Origin: Dimorphilus gyrociliatus
Taxonomy: Eukaryota > Annelida > Polychaeta > Dinophilidae
NCBI GenBank assembly: GCA_904063045.1
Contig: CAJFCJ010000002.1
Span: 2,130,422 to 2,194,421, forward strand
Direction: 5' to 3'
DNA: 64,000 bases
In this document: piece by piece, positions 1-11,172 of the stretch
How positions within the stretch are numbered: position 1 is the stretch's first letter
Layout: each line of letters opens with the position of its first letter
The notes under the pieces: generated by a model
What the model saw: the letters and a program-made list of their open reading frames with translations, nothing else
The model's database searches: none
Told to the model about the DNA's origin: nothing
Made by a program: the position numbers and the translations under genes

Positions 1-1
1 G

Positions 2-238
2 CTTCAGGGATTTTGTAAAGTTTTAGAAATCAAGTCAGGTTCGTATAGGATGCCATTTTTTAAAGGAGGATTAGATATTAAAGAAGACGTATACATTGCA
101 AAAAATTACTCAAAACTTAGTAATTTCTATATAGTTATATTTTCTTACAGAGGTGTTAGACTGCTTTCTGATCTGTTTAGTAGATTATTTATGTGTTCAT
201 GCAATACGGTCAATATTCGTTGTTGTATGATCTCGTAA
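2..238 (+). other. Unassigned open frame at left edge
   Basis: A frame is open from the first bases of the window to a stop at 236-238, with an internal ATG at 50. Its translation up to about position 120 (K/E/D/Y mixed) looks protein-like, but I recognise no family. A GT...TTACAG pair around 119-150 could be a very short intron, though about 31 bp is shorter than the introns elsewhere here. It may be the 3' part of a gene lying to the left, or chance. The far end overlaps the actin pseudogene on the other strand. Confidence 0.2.
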
Positions 239-850
239 CCCAAGTTCATCCATTCTTGCTGAAGATGCCAACATAGAACCTCCCCCCACCCCCAATCCAT
301 GTGGATCGATCCCTATTTTCAGCACATTTTCATCTCGACTCTATGCCATTAAATAACGAGCCAGCACCAGTTGCATCATATATTTATAATATATTTCTTT
401 CTACTGTCATATTTTTTATTACAAAAACTGTCAAGGATTTCATGAATGCCTAATAGACTGTCTCTTCCGATTAAAAGTGCTTGAAAGAGGACTTCTGGTG
501 CGGTGGATCTTCAATTTTCAATTTTTTTGTTAGTTACAGTTCATCCATCTGGTAATATTAGAACTATGCAATCCACTTCCGTTATCAATAGCTATAGGTG
601 CTAAACGTTCTCCAGCCATCCTTTTGATAGAAATAATGAACAAATTTTCTTCAACAGACGAAGATTTATTAGTGTAGTGATTTCTATTGAATAATTCTTC
701 AAAAAGTTTTTAACAGTACGTCAGTAATTTGAATCAAAGTTCTTTTTGTTTATTGGTATGTGTAGTCATTAGTTACAACAGAGAGCTAAGTCTTTTGAAA
801 CAAGTTTCGAAAAAGTACGCAGCAGACAGGTCTTTCTCGTTAAGGCTAAT
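204..850 (-). pseudogene. Actin-family pseudogene
   Basis: The minus strand carries colinear but eroded actin-fold landmarks. From upstream to downstream they are: an FET segment near 795-810 like the actin MFETF region; an IAIDNGSG phosphate-binding-loop-like motif at about 565-594; LPDG at about 541-555 (actin ELPDGQ); PEVLFQ at about 481-510 (actin PE-LFQP); GIHE at about 440-450 (actin GIHET); WIGG at about 290-302; and a GSMLAS segment at about 258-280 (actin GSILAS). The frame breaks repeatedly: two in-frame stops lie between LPDG and PEVLFQ, and a frame change occurs inside the WIGG-GSMLAS stretch. Much of the central actin sequence between the phosphate loop and LPDG is missing. No working product is expected. 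It may derive from conventional actin or an actin-related protein; the divergence is too great to decide. Confidence 0.72.
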
Positions 851-1333
851 AAAATAGATAAGATCATGCAAATCTCCATCATTGATTATCTGATGACCCT
901 AAGATGTTTTCTATAGATAAAGCCATCATTTACTTCAAGCTAAGACATATGTACTAGTATCTACTTGATATCTTTAAACCGGTGAAGTTGAAATATTTCT
1001 CATTCGAAAATATTTGAAATTTATTAAAAAGATATGTCTTCCCTTTAAATCATATATTATCGTCTTTGTTCTTAAACACCAAACGAGAAATAGAGTATTT
1101 ACACAATGCTCTATTGAAATAATCTCAATTGATATATATAAAAGTTTACTAATTCATTCGTGATTCAAATTATGCAGATCATTCGGCAGTTGAATCTATT
1201 TAACATTCAATTCTTGATTGCATAAACTTAATACTGTAAATCCAATCTATTCCATCTTTTATATGGAGAATAATTGAAGTATAAAAAGTATTTTCAAGAG
1301 AATTATTTTTCATAGTTGATTTTATAATAAATT
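851..1333. other. AT-rich stretch without recognisable gene
   Basis: I see no exon, RNA gene or mobile element here. The left part could hold further, unrecognisable remains of the actin pseudogene, since the minus strand upstream of 850 has weak, unconvincing similarity. Confidence 0.3.
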
Positions 1334-1478
1334 TCAGAATAAATCTTCAATATTAAAATCATCAAAATCGCTTCCCAATGAGTCGAAGGGTGGTGGAAAA
1401 TCTTTTAAAAAGTTCTCTTCTCCTTCGAATGGTTCATTTTCGTTTGTTACATTCAACAAATTAATATCCTTTTCAGAA
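1334..1478 (-). CDS. Orphan terminal exon, acidic C-terminus
   Basis: On the minus strand a CACAG acceptor ends at 1479 and is followed by an open frame (entered one base before a codon boundary) running to TGA at 1334-1336. It encodes about 47 residues rich in D, E, F and N, ending in FDDFNIEDLF, a composition typical of an acidic activation or interaction tail. It lies downstream of the KANSL3 stop, so it could be an alternative last exon of KANSL3 or the end of a small separate gene. I found no upstream exon between 1480 and 2150 that joins it in frame, and I do not recognise the protein. Confidence 0.4.
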
Positions 1479-2002
1479 CTGTGTTACCATAATTATTAAT
1501 TTAAAGAAATTATTAAGCTTTCTTTATATATTTAAAACATTGATTTAAAAAGACATGAGTTATAACTGAATAACTATCAGTTCAATGTTCGGTAGGTATG
1601 TCAGATATTGATTAGATAAATATTTTCATTTTCTTGTTTCATCTTATCCCCCTTCCCTTCCCACCCTTGTCCCAAACAGGAAAAAATGACTAATAATCGT
1701 GGGTAAAATTACAAAAGCGCTAAAGTATTGATCACTTTTCTGTTAAATACTGAATAATAAAAAGCTAAAAAAAGACTTTCCTGATTTTTGATACCTGTGA
1801 CTAACTTGATTCTGGGTTAGATGTAGTAATTTTTAGTTGTTAAATGATTAAGAAGCAGTGTAAGCTTCTTTATTAGTTAAAATTAAGCGATTTGTTATAT
1901 TATACTGCATTATGAACATATAAATACGTAAAATAACAGATAACATATTTATATATTTGATGTTGTGAATAATCGTTGATGTAAAAATTTAAAATATATA
2001 CA

Positions 2003-2004
<2 letters not shown>

Positions 2005-2040
<36 letters not shown>

Positions 2041-2050
2041 TATATATATT
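2005..2050. repeat. (AT)n microsatellite
   Basis: Almost pure AT dinucleotides downstream of the KANSL3 stop, next to a TATACAGTATA motif at about 1997-2007. Confidence 0.95.
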
Positions 2051-2151
2051 TCGTAAAATAACATTTTATTATCGGTAATCAACTAGAATATGCATATGCA
2101 GTAATTGGAAAAAAAGGCTGGGAGCATAAAATTGTTTTGAAAAATAGAAAT

Positions 2152-5100
2152 TTACTGTTTTGGTTGGGTATGAACATCCTTTCTCATTGCCATTTGATTT
2201 ATATGGGCTTTCGCAATTATCCCACCTAAAGTATCTTCGGAAGGTGTAGCAGTAACAGGTATTAATCCGTAAAGTCTAGATGGGGGTGATTGAAATACCG
2301 ATTTATCTTTTTGCTGCTCTTCTTGTTTTATGCATTCAAGAACTGGAGCTGGTGGACCCATTTCTATCGGTTTATTAAGCAATGCTGTCATTGTTGGACT
2401 AGTAGGCGCTAATGGGGACTGCCTTTGTTGTTTCGCAGGAAGAGTTACAATCTGAGAAATAGGAAGAGCTATATTTGATACACCAGATTGAATAACTGAC
2501 TGAACCGGTACACCCAGTTTCGAAGCCAACTGGGCCAAAACATTTTGTGATGTCTTTGGTGTTGATACAAAACTAGAAATAGATGGAAGAGAGGCTTCGG
2601 TAGTTGTCTGTTTTTGCACAACTCTTTTTTTAACTGGTACTTTAGGTTGCTGCGATTCAATCTTTCTCTTCGGTGCTCCTAATTAGGACATAATTATTAT
2701 TCATCAACGTTTATATTTTTTTGATAATAAGTTAGTAGTGTCAATTTACCGGACAACTGACTGACAAACATTTTTCTATTGAATGGATGTTGCTGCTGCT
2801 GATTTTGTTGTTGTTGTTGCTGCTGCTGCTGCTGCTGTTGTTGTTGTTGGTAATGTTGCTGATGCTGATGAAGTTGAGTAGAAGATAGAGTATTCTTTGG
2901 TTTTGATTGAGTAACCTTAAAAAAGGAATAGTTTTTGATGGCCTTAGTGCTGAAGCAAATTTCACTTACGTCGCCTGATTGTAGTCGCTTTCTAAATCCC
3001 TGATGCGTATTCGGAGCAGGCTTCCTCTTTATAACAGCAGGCTGAATGGTAGATATTCATCAGTTTTATCAATATTTAAATTTCCAATCGGAAATTAATC
3101 CTATACTTACATGTAACGTATCTTCTATCGTGCTGATTGTTTCGTTAGATTGGGCATGAGAGTTAATTAATTCTTGAGTTAGAATAGTACCTAAAAATTG
3201 GGATATTTCTTCCATAATACATTTATCAACAACTGCCTGTGTAAATCCTTCTGCTCTTAATTTTTCGGAACATATATGTAGATTATTATCTGCACCACCA
3301 ACAGCTATCAGACCATTCTCCGATCTCATTTCTTTAAAAAAATATTTGAAATACTTTAATAACTATTATTCAATATTTAATTTTTCAACAGACTCTCTCT
3401 CAATTCTTCAATATCGTCGACACTCGATAGAGTCGATAATTGTCCCACAACAAACAGTGTAGGGGTAGTAAGCTCTAACAATATGTCGTCACATTCTCCT
3501 CTTTTGCCATCAACGCATGCAGTATTAAAGTTAAGACATACAATTGCAGCGATATGTTCTTCCAAGGCAACCTTATAAAAATAATTTGAAATTAACATTT
3601 GTATAAAGAGTAGAATTTATAGAAATAAATCAATTTTACCTGCATACACATTGTAGCCCCAAAATTCCAACCAACCAACACTATGGGAGAGTGTTTATAA
3701 TGATGTTGGACAGTTGTAATTTTCTCTTTTAAGCAAGCTATCATTTGATCCATAAATTGTAAACAAGTCATAGACTCTTTGGTTCTTGGTGGAAATGTTA
3801 GTTGTATCGTCTTTCCCATATCCGATAACTGATTACACCAAAATTTCATCCTCTTGGTGTGGGGAGAAGAGTTCGATATTGGACCATTAGGCACAACAAT
3901 AATAACAGGATCTCCTGGTAGTTTTTGCTAAAAATAATTAATATAAAATATATTTATCACCAATAATATATATACAGTATACATATTCTATAAAAACTTA
4001 CCAATTTGTATCTATTGAACATTCCAGTATTTAGAATTGGATCCCATGGTCGTCGTATTAACTCGCTAACAAAATTTCTATGCTCCGGTGCGATATGTAG
4101 TTCTGAGAGATCCTTTGATGATGACATCATTCTTTCTATGAGGGTTGTTATCTAAGCCAAACATAGGCGGAATAAAAGCATGAAAATAAACATTCGAATT
4201 CCAGAGAAATGTCAGATAGCTTAATCTAATCGAATTACTACCTTTGGTTTAAGAGTCTGTAGGATTTCATAATAAACAGCTAAGGTTTGGTGCGATAGAT
4301 TTTGTACAAGTATATGATGTAACCATTGGGAAAGTTTAGAATCCTATAGAGAACAAATTATGCATATTTATATTGTTATTTGCTAGAGAAATATTTAAAA
4401 TTCTACTAACCCACATCACTGTTGCCATAGTGTGTCTAAATCTTCTCGATGTTTTATTTAAAGATATTCTTCTAAGTATAGGCTCTTTTGAATTCTATAA
4501 CACAAGAAATTAATTGTACAATTAATTTAATTAATGATAAAATATATACATACATCCTTATAAGCTAATCTGGCCAAAAGCTCATTTTGTAAAACTCTCA
4601 TTATTTTGGTAAATAATCGAGTTTGTTGTTGAGTCCATCCGAATCTATTTAATAGAAAATGAAGAAGGGCCAAATGATAAATTATTTAAAATATACACAT
4701 CATAAAAATAAATGAAATAAAAATATCTGTCCTTTTTTTTCTTTTCAAAATAATAAATATGCAATACAGTAACATATCTCATGCATAAAATGTTTATAAT
4801 AATAATAGTAATAATAATAATAAACATTAAATATAAGCCACAACACCGAAGTAAAAAAGCCAATTACCATCTATTGTTTATTCGAAATATGTCCCATAAT
4901 TATTCTTTATTATATTTTATATCGGTAAAATATATTAAAAAAGCTACAATTATACATAATATACTATATATATTTGTAATACTAGATTGTAAGGCAAAAT
5001 ACAAAAACACTCTTTGTTTTTATATTTGCTTAAGTAATGCATTAAAAATAGATTTGCTTTTTCTTTCCAAAAAAAAAAGAATCAAAGAGATTTAAATGAT

Positions 5101-6350
5101 AGCATCTTTTTATCTTTTGTTTTTTTTTCTTTTTTCACAAGTAAACCGTTTGCCTAGAAGTGAATTTTGAATAAATCAGAAGGAAAAGAAAAAATCAAAC
5201 CTATTTTTTTTATCATCTATTTAAGTTTAACATTACAGCTGATATTTTTATTTGAATAAACTATCTTATATGTCGATATTTCTAACGTTTAAAAAATAAA
5301 ACTTGTGCAAAAGCCAAAAAAAAAAAAATTATCAAAAATTACCCGATAATACGACGATGACGGTGAGACTCGGACCTGGAGTGATTACATAACAAGGCGT
5401 CATTAGATACGACGCTTTTTGTTTTTAAAAAAAGTGATAATCAGAAAAGCAAAAAAAATGAGAAAAAAGAACAAAAAAATATGAAAAAAACTAAAGTTTG
5501 GTGAGTTAACGATAGCATTACGAAATAGTTGTGATTTTTTTTATGTTTTATACTCGGTAATGAGGTAGTCAAACATTTGAATTTCGGAGGTTATATATCT
5601 GTAAGAATGATAACCGACAGAAATCTTAATTCTACAACGAACACATTTTTCGCAATTTTTTCAAATTTGATTAATCTCTTGGAACTTTCATCAATTCTAA
5701 GTTTTGGATGAGGAATAAAACTACATCGTAAAAAGAGAAATTTTTACTCACTTGGCCATAGTTTTCTCCAAATTTCCCTTTTCTTTATTCAGATTTGCCA
5801 GCTATTTTTGTAGAGAATAGAATTATTAATGTCAAATAAATATTTTACAATTATTAAAGAGTATATATGTGCATACTTGTAATAACTTTTCTGTTTCGTT
5901 CATTTGCTCTTTACCCTTTTCTCGATCATAGGGTATTCCTGTAGGTTCTTCAACTGATTCAATGTCAATTTCTTCTTCTTCATCATCTATTCTATAATTA
6001 ATTAAAAATGATACATTAAATTTTAACATCCAATGAACTCTTTCGTCTTATTATAGATATCTACTTGTTGTCTCGCTTAACACTCCTGCTCATAAACAGA
6101 CATTTTATCGGTTTGGCATGTTTTGCTTCCGGATGGGCATTTGCTGGCTTTGCGTATGAATGATCCAAAGAGACTGACGTACTTTCTGATTTTTCCGTTG
6201 CTACAAGTTGAGATACAAGAGTCCTTTTTGATGGAGTCATGTAATTTGCCTAAATCGAGGTAATATTATAATGTAAATGATCAATGTATGGTATGAACTT
6301 ACTATAATATCAGAACTCAACCTCTCTAAGCATACTTGTACATTAGCCAT
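2152..6350 (-). CDS. KANSL3: KAT8 regulatory NSL complex subunit 3
   Basis: KANSL3 is a subunit of the nuclear NSL complex that carries the MOF/KAT8 histone H4 acetyltransferase. Fourteen coding exons were reconstructed: 6303-6350, 6065-6249, 5877-5991, 5752-5801, 4554-4644, 4411-4494, 4242-4343, 4002-4151, 3640-3927, 3394-3571, 3111-3331, 2970-3041, 2750-2915 and 2152-2678. They sum to 2277 bases, 758 residues, against about 900 in human. The diagnostic part is the alpha/beta-hydrolase-like core: segments RMKFWCNQL, IVLVGWNFGA, CLNFNTACVDG, TPTLFVVGQ and GLIAVGGADNNLHI follow the human order. The nucleophile elbow reads GWNFG, with Asn where an active hydrolase has Ser, as I recall for the family, so it is a scaffold rather than an enzyme. 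A polyglutamine tract sits in the penultimate exon. The start ATG at 6350 opens a short first exon. The 3394 junction uses a weak GTCTGT donor, chosen because it restores the conserved REK-RSEN sequence. Confidence 0.9.
2790..2872 (-). repeat. CAG/CAA polyglutamine tract in KANSL3
   Basis: Mixed CAG and CAA codons on the minus strand encode a run of about 15 glutamines flanked by Q/H-rich sequence, inside the exon 2750-2915. The mixture of CAA and CAG would tend to limit repeat instability. Confidence 0.9.
4645..5751 (-). other. Longest KANSL3 intron (1.1 kb)
   Basis: Between exons 5752-5801 and 4554-4644; all other KANSL3 introns are about 50-200 bp. Its sequence is AT-rich, with homopolymer runs and a more GC-balanced patch at about 5340-5425. 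I found no exon or RNA gene in it. Confidence 0.7.
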
Positions 6351-6781
6351 CTTTTTAAGTAACTGAAATCGTTATACAAAATAAAAAATGAGTAGTTTAT
6401 TTTTTATTATCTAGATAGTTTGACTCACTCCTAACGGATGAGAGATAGTAGAATGAAATATGTGAAAATTAATAAAGATTTTAAAGCGAAAAGATCAACC
6501 AACCAACCTTACTATTTTTTACGCACATTCTTAATCAATCAAAACACATAAGACAATAAAAAACATTAAAAAACCTGAGAAATTTGATGAAAATGGTAAA
6601 TATGCGAACAAGAGTATAATAACGATCTTATGAAAACTGGTAAACTGTAAGTTGAACTACCTGTTATTGTAGACTCGTCCTAGCAACATTTCAAATGGCG
6701 GCCCAGTAACAAACAATCCAAGTTTACATATCGACTTTACTGGATTCCTTTGATTTTAATTTTGTTCAAGCTGATTTAAAT
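6351..6781. promoter_or_regulatory. Bidirectional promoter region KANSL3/MNS1
   Basis: The start codons of KANSL3 (-) and MNS1 (+) are 431 bp apart and point away from each other, so this interval must hold both promoters and 5' UTRs. It includes CCTAGCAAC at about 6679-6687, identical to the 3' portion of an RFX X-box; the 5' half of that site is poor. RFX control would suit MNS1, an axonemal/ciliary gene. This is inference from the sequence. Confidence 0.55.
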
Positions 6782-8330
6782 ATGGTAAGGAATATATTCA
6801 CCAGCGTTTTTCTATTTATTTATATGTATAAATTATCTATGTTAGGCAACTCAACTTAGATCAAGAAATCCCATTCTGGCAAGCTTCGAGCAGCGAGAAG
6901 GGGAAGACTCAAAAGACGCTGCTAAGAAAAGACTTCGCCAACAACAAATGATGGAAGCTAGTGCTGCTGCAGAAGAAAGGGTAGAAACAAAACGCCTAAA
7001 TAGACAAATAAGAATGGAACAACATGAAAGAGATATGGAAGAAAGTATTATAAGAAACCAACAACAAAAAGAACTTCGGCGAATGAGAGAAGAGCAAGAT
7101 GAACAATTAGCAAGGGAAATTGCCGCCCGAAAGGCGTCTGAGTTACGAGACGTGAAGATAAGACAACAAATTCGCGATACCAGTCTTGAACTCAGAGAGT
7201 TGGAAGCTCAACTTAAATCAGCGTATGTAGCGAAAGAACGCCAAGCCCAAATTGCCGAGAAAGAGGCACATAAATACGACAATCTAGCTAGAGATGCTGA
7301 AATAGTCAAGGTAATGAAAGAAGAAGCTATCAGAGCTGCTGAAGCAGATAAAATAAAGGAAATTGAACGCTACAAGGAAGCCGTCAAATATCAACAACAA
7401 TTAGAACGCCAACTAGAAGAACAGGAAAAAAAGAAACAACAAGCCTATGAGGAATTCTTGAAGGAGAAATTAATGATAGATGAAATAGTAAGAAAAATCT
7501 ATGAAGAAGATCAACAAGAGAGGGAACGCCAAATGAATATACAAAAGGTCCAAAAACAATACATGGATGAATTCTTGAAAAAGAGAAACGATTGGAAAAA
7601 AGTGGAAAAAGAACGTATGGAAGAAGAGAATAAAAAAATTATGGAATACGCCCGAGAGCAGGCTCGAAGGGAAGAAGCAAGAAAGGCTGAGAAGAAAAGA
7701 ATGGAAGCTTCCCGCGATGCCCTTTTGGATAAGATGGCTAAGGACATCAATGAACAGAGACGAAAGGTTGAAGAAATGGAAGAAGTTCGCCAAGAGTTAT
7801 ACCTTGAAGAACAGGAAGAAAAGGAACGCGAAAGAGAGAGAGCTGAAATTGAAAAGAGACTCCGAACCAAATTAGCCCTGCAGCAGACTCACGCTGAACA
7901 AATTAGACTGAAACAAGTAAGAATGCAAGCAGAAGAAGAAGAAGAAAACCGATTCAAGGCGGAAATGATGGCCAAGTTTGCCGAAGATGATAGAATAGAA
8001 CAAATGAATGCCCAGAAAAGAAGAATGAAACAACTAGAACACAAGAGAGCCGTTGAGAAACTTCTGGAGGATAGAAGACAACAATTTATCTCTGAGAGAG
8101 AAAGAGAACGATCAGAGAAAGAAGAAGCAGAGGCATTAGAAGAATACAGGAAGAAGATCATCGAGGAAGAGCGCCAGAAATTATTGAAAGAACATGCACA
8201 TAGACTGCTTGGTTATCTACCGAAAGGTGTTATTAGGGATGAAAGAGATTTAGAACTTTTGGGTCCGGAATTTCAGAAAGAGTACGAAAAAAGAGATATC
8301 GATCCGTTTAACGATTCTTCTCATATGTAA
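6782..8330 (+). CDS. MNS1: Meiosis-specific nuclear structural protein 1
   Basis: MNS1 is a long alpha-helical protein of the TPH/trichohyalin-like group, needed in cilia and sperm flagella (a microtubule inner protein of doublet microtubules) and named for its expression in meiosis. Exon 1 contributes only the ATG (6782-6784, then GTAAGG). Exon 2 runs from 6846, after TTAG, to 8330. The product is 495 residues, the same length as I recall for human MNS1. Nearly the whole chain is charged coiled coil rich in E, K, R and Q, with the family C-terminus HRLLGYLPKGV followed by an LLGPEF-type motif. The start is chosen because splicing to the single-codon exon gives MATQLRSRNPIL, and the 6948 ATG would cut off 34 residues of coiled coil. 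It is transcribed divergently from KANSL3. Confidence 0.88.
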
Positions 8331-8430
8331 TTACTTAATACAAAAATGTACTTTTTATGTATAATAATATTTAATAATAATTAGTAATATTTGTTTTTAT
8401 TATTCTCATAAATACAATAAGCAAAAGGGA

Positions 8431-8436
8431 AATAAA
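8431..8436 (+). terminator. Poly(A) signal AATAAA for MNS1
   Basis: Canonical AATAAA about 100 bases after the MNS1 stop and before the ESCO start at 8614. Confidence 0.6.
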
Positions 8437-8613
8437 ATACTCTTAGCGCCCTATGAAAGTAAAATATTCTATTTCGCGAAGCTATTTTCGTATTTTTTCG
8501 AACAAAGAAATTTGTTGCGCATGCTCATTATAAATTTTATGTCCTTGAACTTTTCGCGCCAATTCCGCGCGTAAGTTTTGTACAAATTTTTAGATCATTC
8601 CTTCCAATTAAGT

Positions 8614-10714
8614 ATGCCCAAAAGAAAAGTGATTGATTTGTAAGTTAAAATATATATAAATATGTAGGGATATATTAACTCTGTCATTGTTTCAGAGAGG
8701 CAAACTCTGGTGATTCAGGGTCAAAAAGAGGTGAGTGAAGGTGGGGTAGCAAATTACTGCAGTGTGTTGACGTTTTAAAAAACTAAACTAACTGTGATAG
8801 TAAAAGAGTTAAACTTCAACCAAGATATTTATTATCTGGGTATTTCGCAACGAAACTGATAAGGGGTATAAAGAAGGAAGTTGGTGTGATATTATCTATC
8901 GTCAACCGAATGACAGATAAGAACCGCTGCCATGAACGATATTTTGTATAGAAATCAACATTCAACAGGTTTTGAGTCTGCCTCATTCTATAACCCTTCA
9001 AAGAGGATAAAGCAGGGGTATCTCTCCCCTTTAGAGAGGGCTGCGCTTCGTCAAAAGCAGACTTCTGAAACTCAATCGGATGAAAACATAAATTTGACTG
9101 TTTCACCTAAACTTCAGAAAAATTCGCCGAGACATGCTAGAAGCACATTAAAAAAATACTCGAAGAAGTCTTCTATACAAACCGGTGCTCCTAAACTGAC
9201 AGGAGCGTCATCAAATAAAGAAGTGGAACAGGAGAAAAATGAAAAAAAGTTTTTTAAGAATAAATCAAAAAAATCCAAAGTCATAATCAACAAAAATGGT
9301 GCATTAAAATTCCAAGTATTAAACTCTCCAATAAAGAACAAAAAGGTCAGAAAACAACGAAAGAAAGCTACCAAAGGTAAGAAAACGGTAGCGGAACAAC
9401 CGTCTTCTACTAATGATAAAGTTGACAAAAATATATCTAGTCCTAAAAGTGAAACTCAGAGTAAAGTATCGGCTGACGAAGGCTCAATTGATATTGAATC
9501 CGATGTTGACTCTAAAAAACAGGAATCTCCAAAAACTGCAAAAGATATATACTCCGAAACTTCTGATTTAGATGTGGATGTTATGAGAAGGGACAGCGAA
9601 TTTAACTGTAAGAAACGATATAGCTCCCAGATTATATCTAATATAATTAAATTCCTATCCATTTTATAGCTTCCTATACAGGTGTGCCTAAAAAAAAGGT
9701 TCAGATGATACTTGTAAGTATTAAACTCATTATCAATTCTTGGCATTCTACTTAACGATAATATTTTACGTACTATAGGATGCTGGTCAAAAGAGAATCG
9801 GTATGCAAATTTGTAACACCTGCGGTATGACCTACTTTTTGGGTAATAAGGAGGACGAGGCTTTACACGCCAAACTCCACGCTAAAAATCCATTCAAATT
9901 TCCGGCAAGTAGAAAATAATGATTGAATAACAGAAAACTTGTATATATTCTAAACATGTCATGACAATTGTATAGGGATGGAAAACTGAAAAAGTAATGC
10001 AATTTTTGCCAAATGGAGATAGAATTATAGTTATAACATCTGATAATAAAGCTCAAATGAGAAAGGTAAATTTCAATATTGTATGTTTTATTAAATGAAA
10101 ACTAATGATAAATCTATCAGCTAAAGCAAATTGAAAGCGTCCTGAACACGGAATTTGGAACGCCTAATGAAGTTGAGCAAAATTACTGTGTTGTAAGTGA
10201 ATCAAATTTAGATATTTTCATTGACAGAATAAACGTAAGCCATCTTTTCAGACTTATTTGTATATTAGCGATAAAAATGTTGTTGGCTATTGCGTTGCGA
10301 CAAAAATAAGCAAGGTATTTATTCTTAATAATCAGTATTCTCTATCAATCGTTCAATTAAAACTGTTCTCATTCCAGGCTAATAGAATCATTGATTCTAA
10401 TGATGATGGACTTATAGAAACTTCGGAAACAGAAGGACCCGCCAGATGTGGAATATATAGGATTTGGGTACACAGAGACTCAAGAAGGCAAAAAGTTGCC
10501 ACTAAGATGTTGAACTGCATAAGGTAATTTATTTGATAAGATCTAGTTAATTTATAAATAAAATCAATTCCTCTTTGTTTATAGGCAAAGCTATATTCTT
10601 GGGCAAGTCTTGGAGAAAGACGATCTAGCTTTTTCTGATCCAACCAATGATGGAAATTGTTTAGCTACTAAATATTTTGGGACAAAGAATTATCTTGTAT
10701 ATAAGAAAATTTAA
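8614..10714 (+). CDS. ESCO: Cohesin N-acetyltransferase (ESCO/Eco1)
   Basis: This enzyme acetylates the SMC3 subunit of cohesin in S phase to establish sister-chromatid cohesion in the nucleus. Exons: 8614-8639, 8696-8730, 8969-9607, 9682-9713, 9779-9904, 9976-10065, 10121-10192, 10252-10314, 10378-10523 and 10585-10714, all in phase, 452 residues. The N-terminal half is Lys/Ser-rich and disordered. The C-terminal half has the family C2H2 zinc finger (CNTCGMTYF, then HAKLH), the FPGWK motif, and a GNAT acetyltransferase fold with RIWVHRDSRRQKVATKM (acetyl-CoA loop), then AFSDPTNDG and a C-terminal YLVYKK. The exon 5 to 6 junction uses a GC donor at 9905, forced by the conserved FPGW. Animals have one or two ESCO paralogues; I cannot assign ESCO1 versus ESCO2. 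Confidence 0.92.
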
Positions 10715-11172
10715 TTAAAAGTTTTAATGAATGTTGTGCCATTCATGCTAACAAAATGAAAACGAAAACAATATTCCATTTCATGTCATTCCTTTTTTTT
10801 GCAAAATGTGAATTTTGAACTAATACAAAAATTTAATATCGGATATATTAGCAGTTTGTAATTTAAACGAAAAACATCTCTTTAATTAATCTTCATGCTA
10901 TAGATTTAATAGATAAAACTCTTTATTCCGATAATTAAGAAAAATGTCTTTTAATCTCGAGATTCACGTACTAATCTAAACATGATAAGTCTCTTGGGGT
11001 ATAAACAATCTCTGACATGTTTGTTTTTATTATCTATAGGGCGAGAACGAACTTTGATGACCACAGTTGAATAACAATTATAAACATGCTGTTTTGTTTA
11101 TTTGTATTAAATTATTAGTAAAAAAAATAATTAATAAGAAAGAAAATGCGAAAGAAGTAGCACAATTGTCGC
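10715..11172. other. Convergent intergenic/3' UTR space
   Basis: 458 bp between the ESCO stop (+) and the CEP152 stop (-). AT-rich; presumably holds both 3' UTRs. No gene or repeat recognised. Confidence 0.6.

Noticed and set aside
2741-2965. Asn/Ser-rich frame read from the KANSL3 polyglutamine exon
   Set aside because: Wrong frame; the splice-consistent frame gives the Gln tract flanked by conserved sequence.
5340-5425. Possible structured RNA in the KANSL3 intron
   Set aside because: GC-balanced, but no tRNA boxes, snoRNA boxes or convincing stem seen by eye.
7470-8161. Minus-strand open frames of Phe/Ser-rich protein opposite MNS1
   Set aside because: Antisense of GAA/GAG-rich coiled coil; typical shadow frames.
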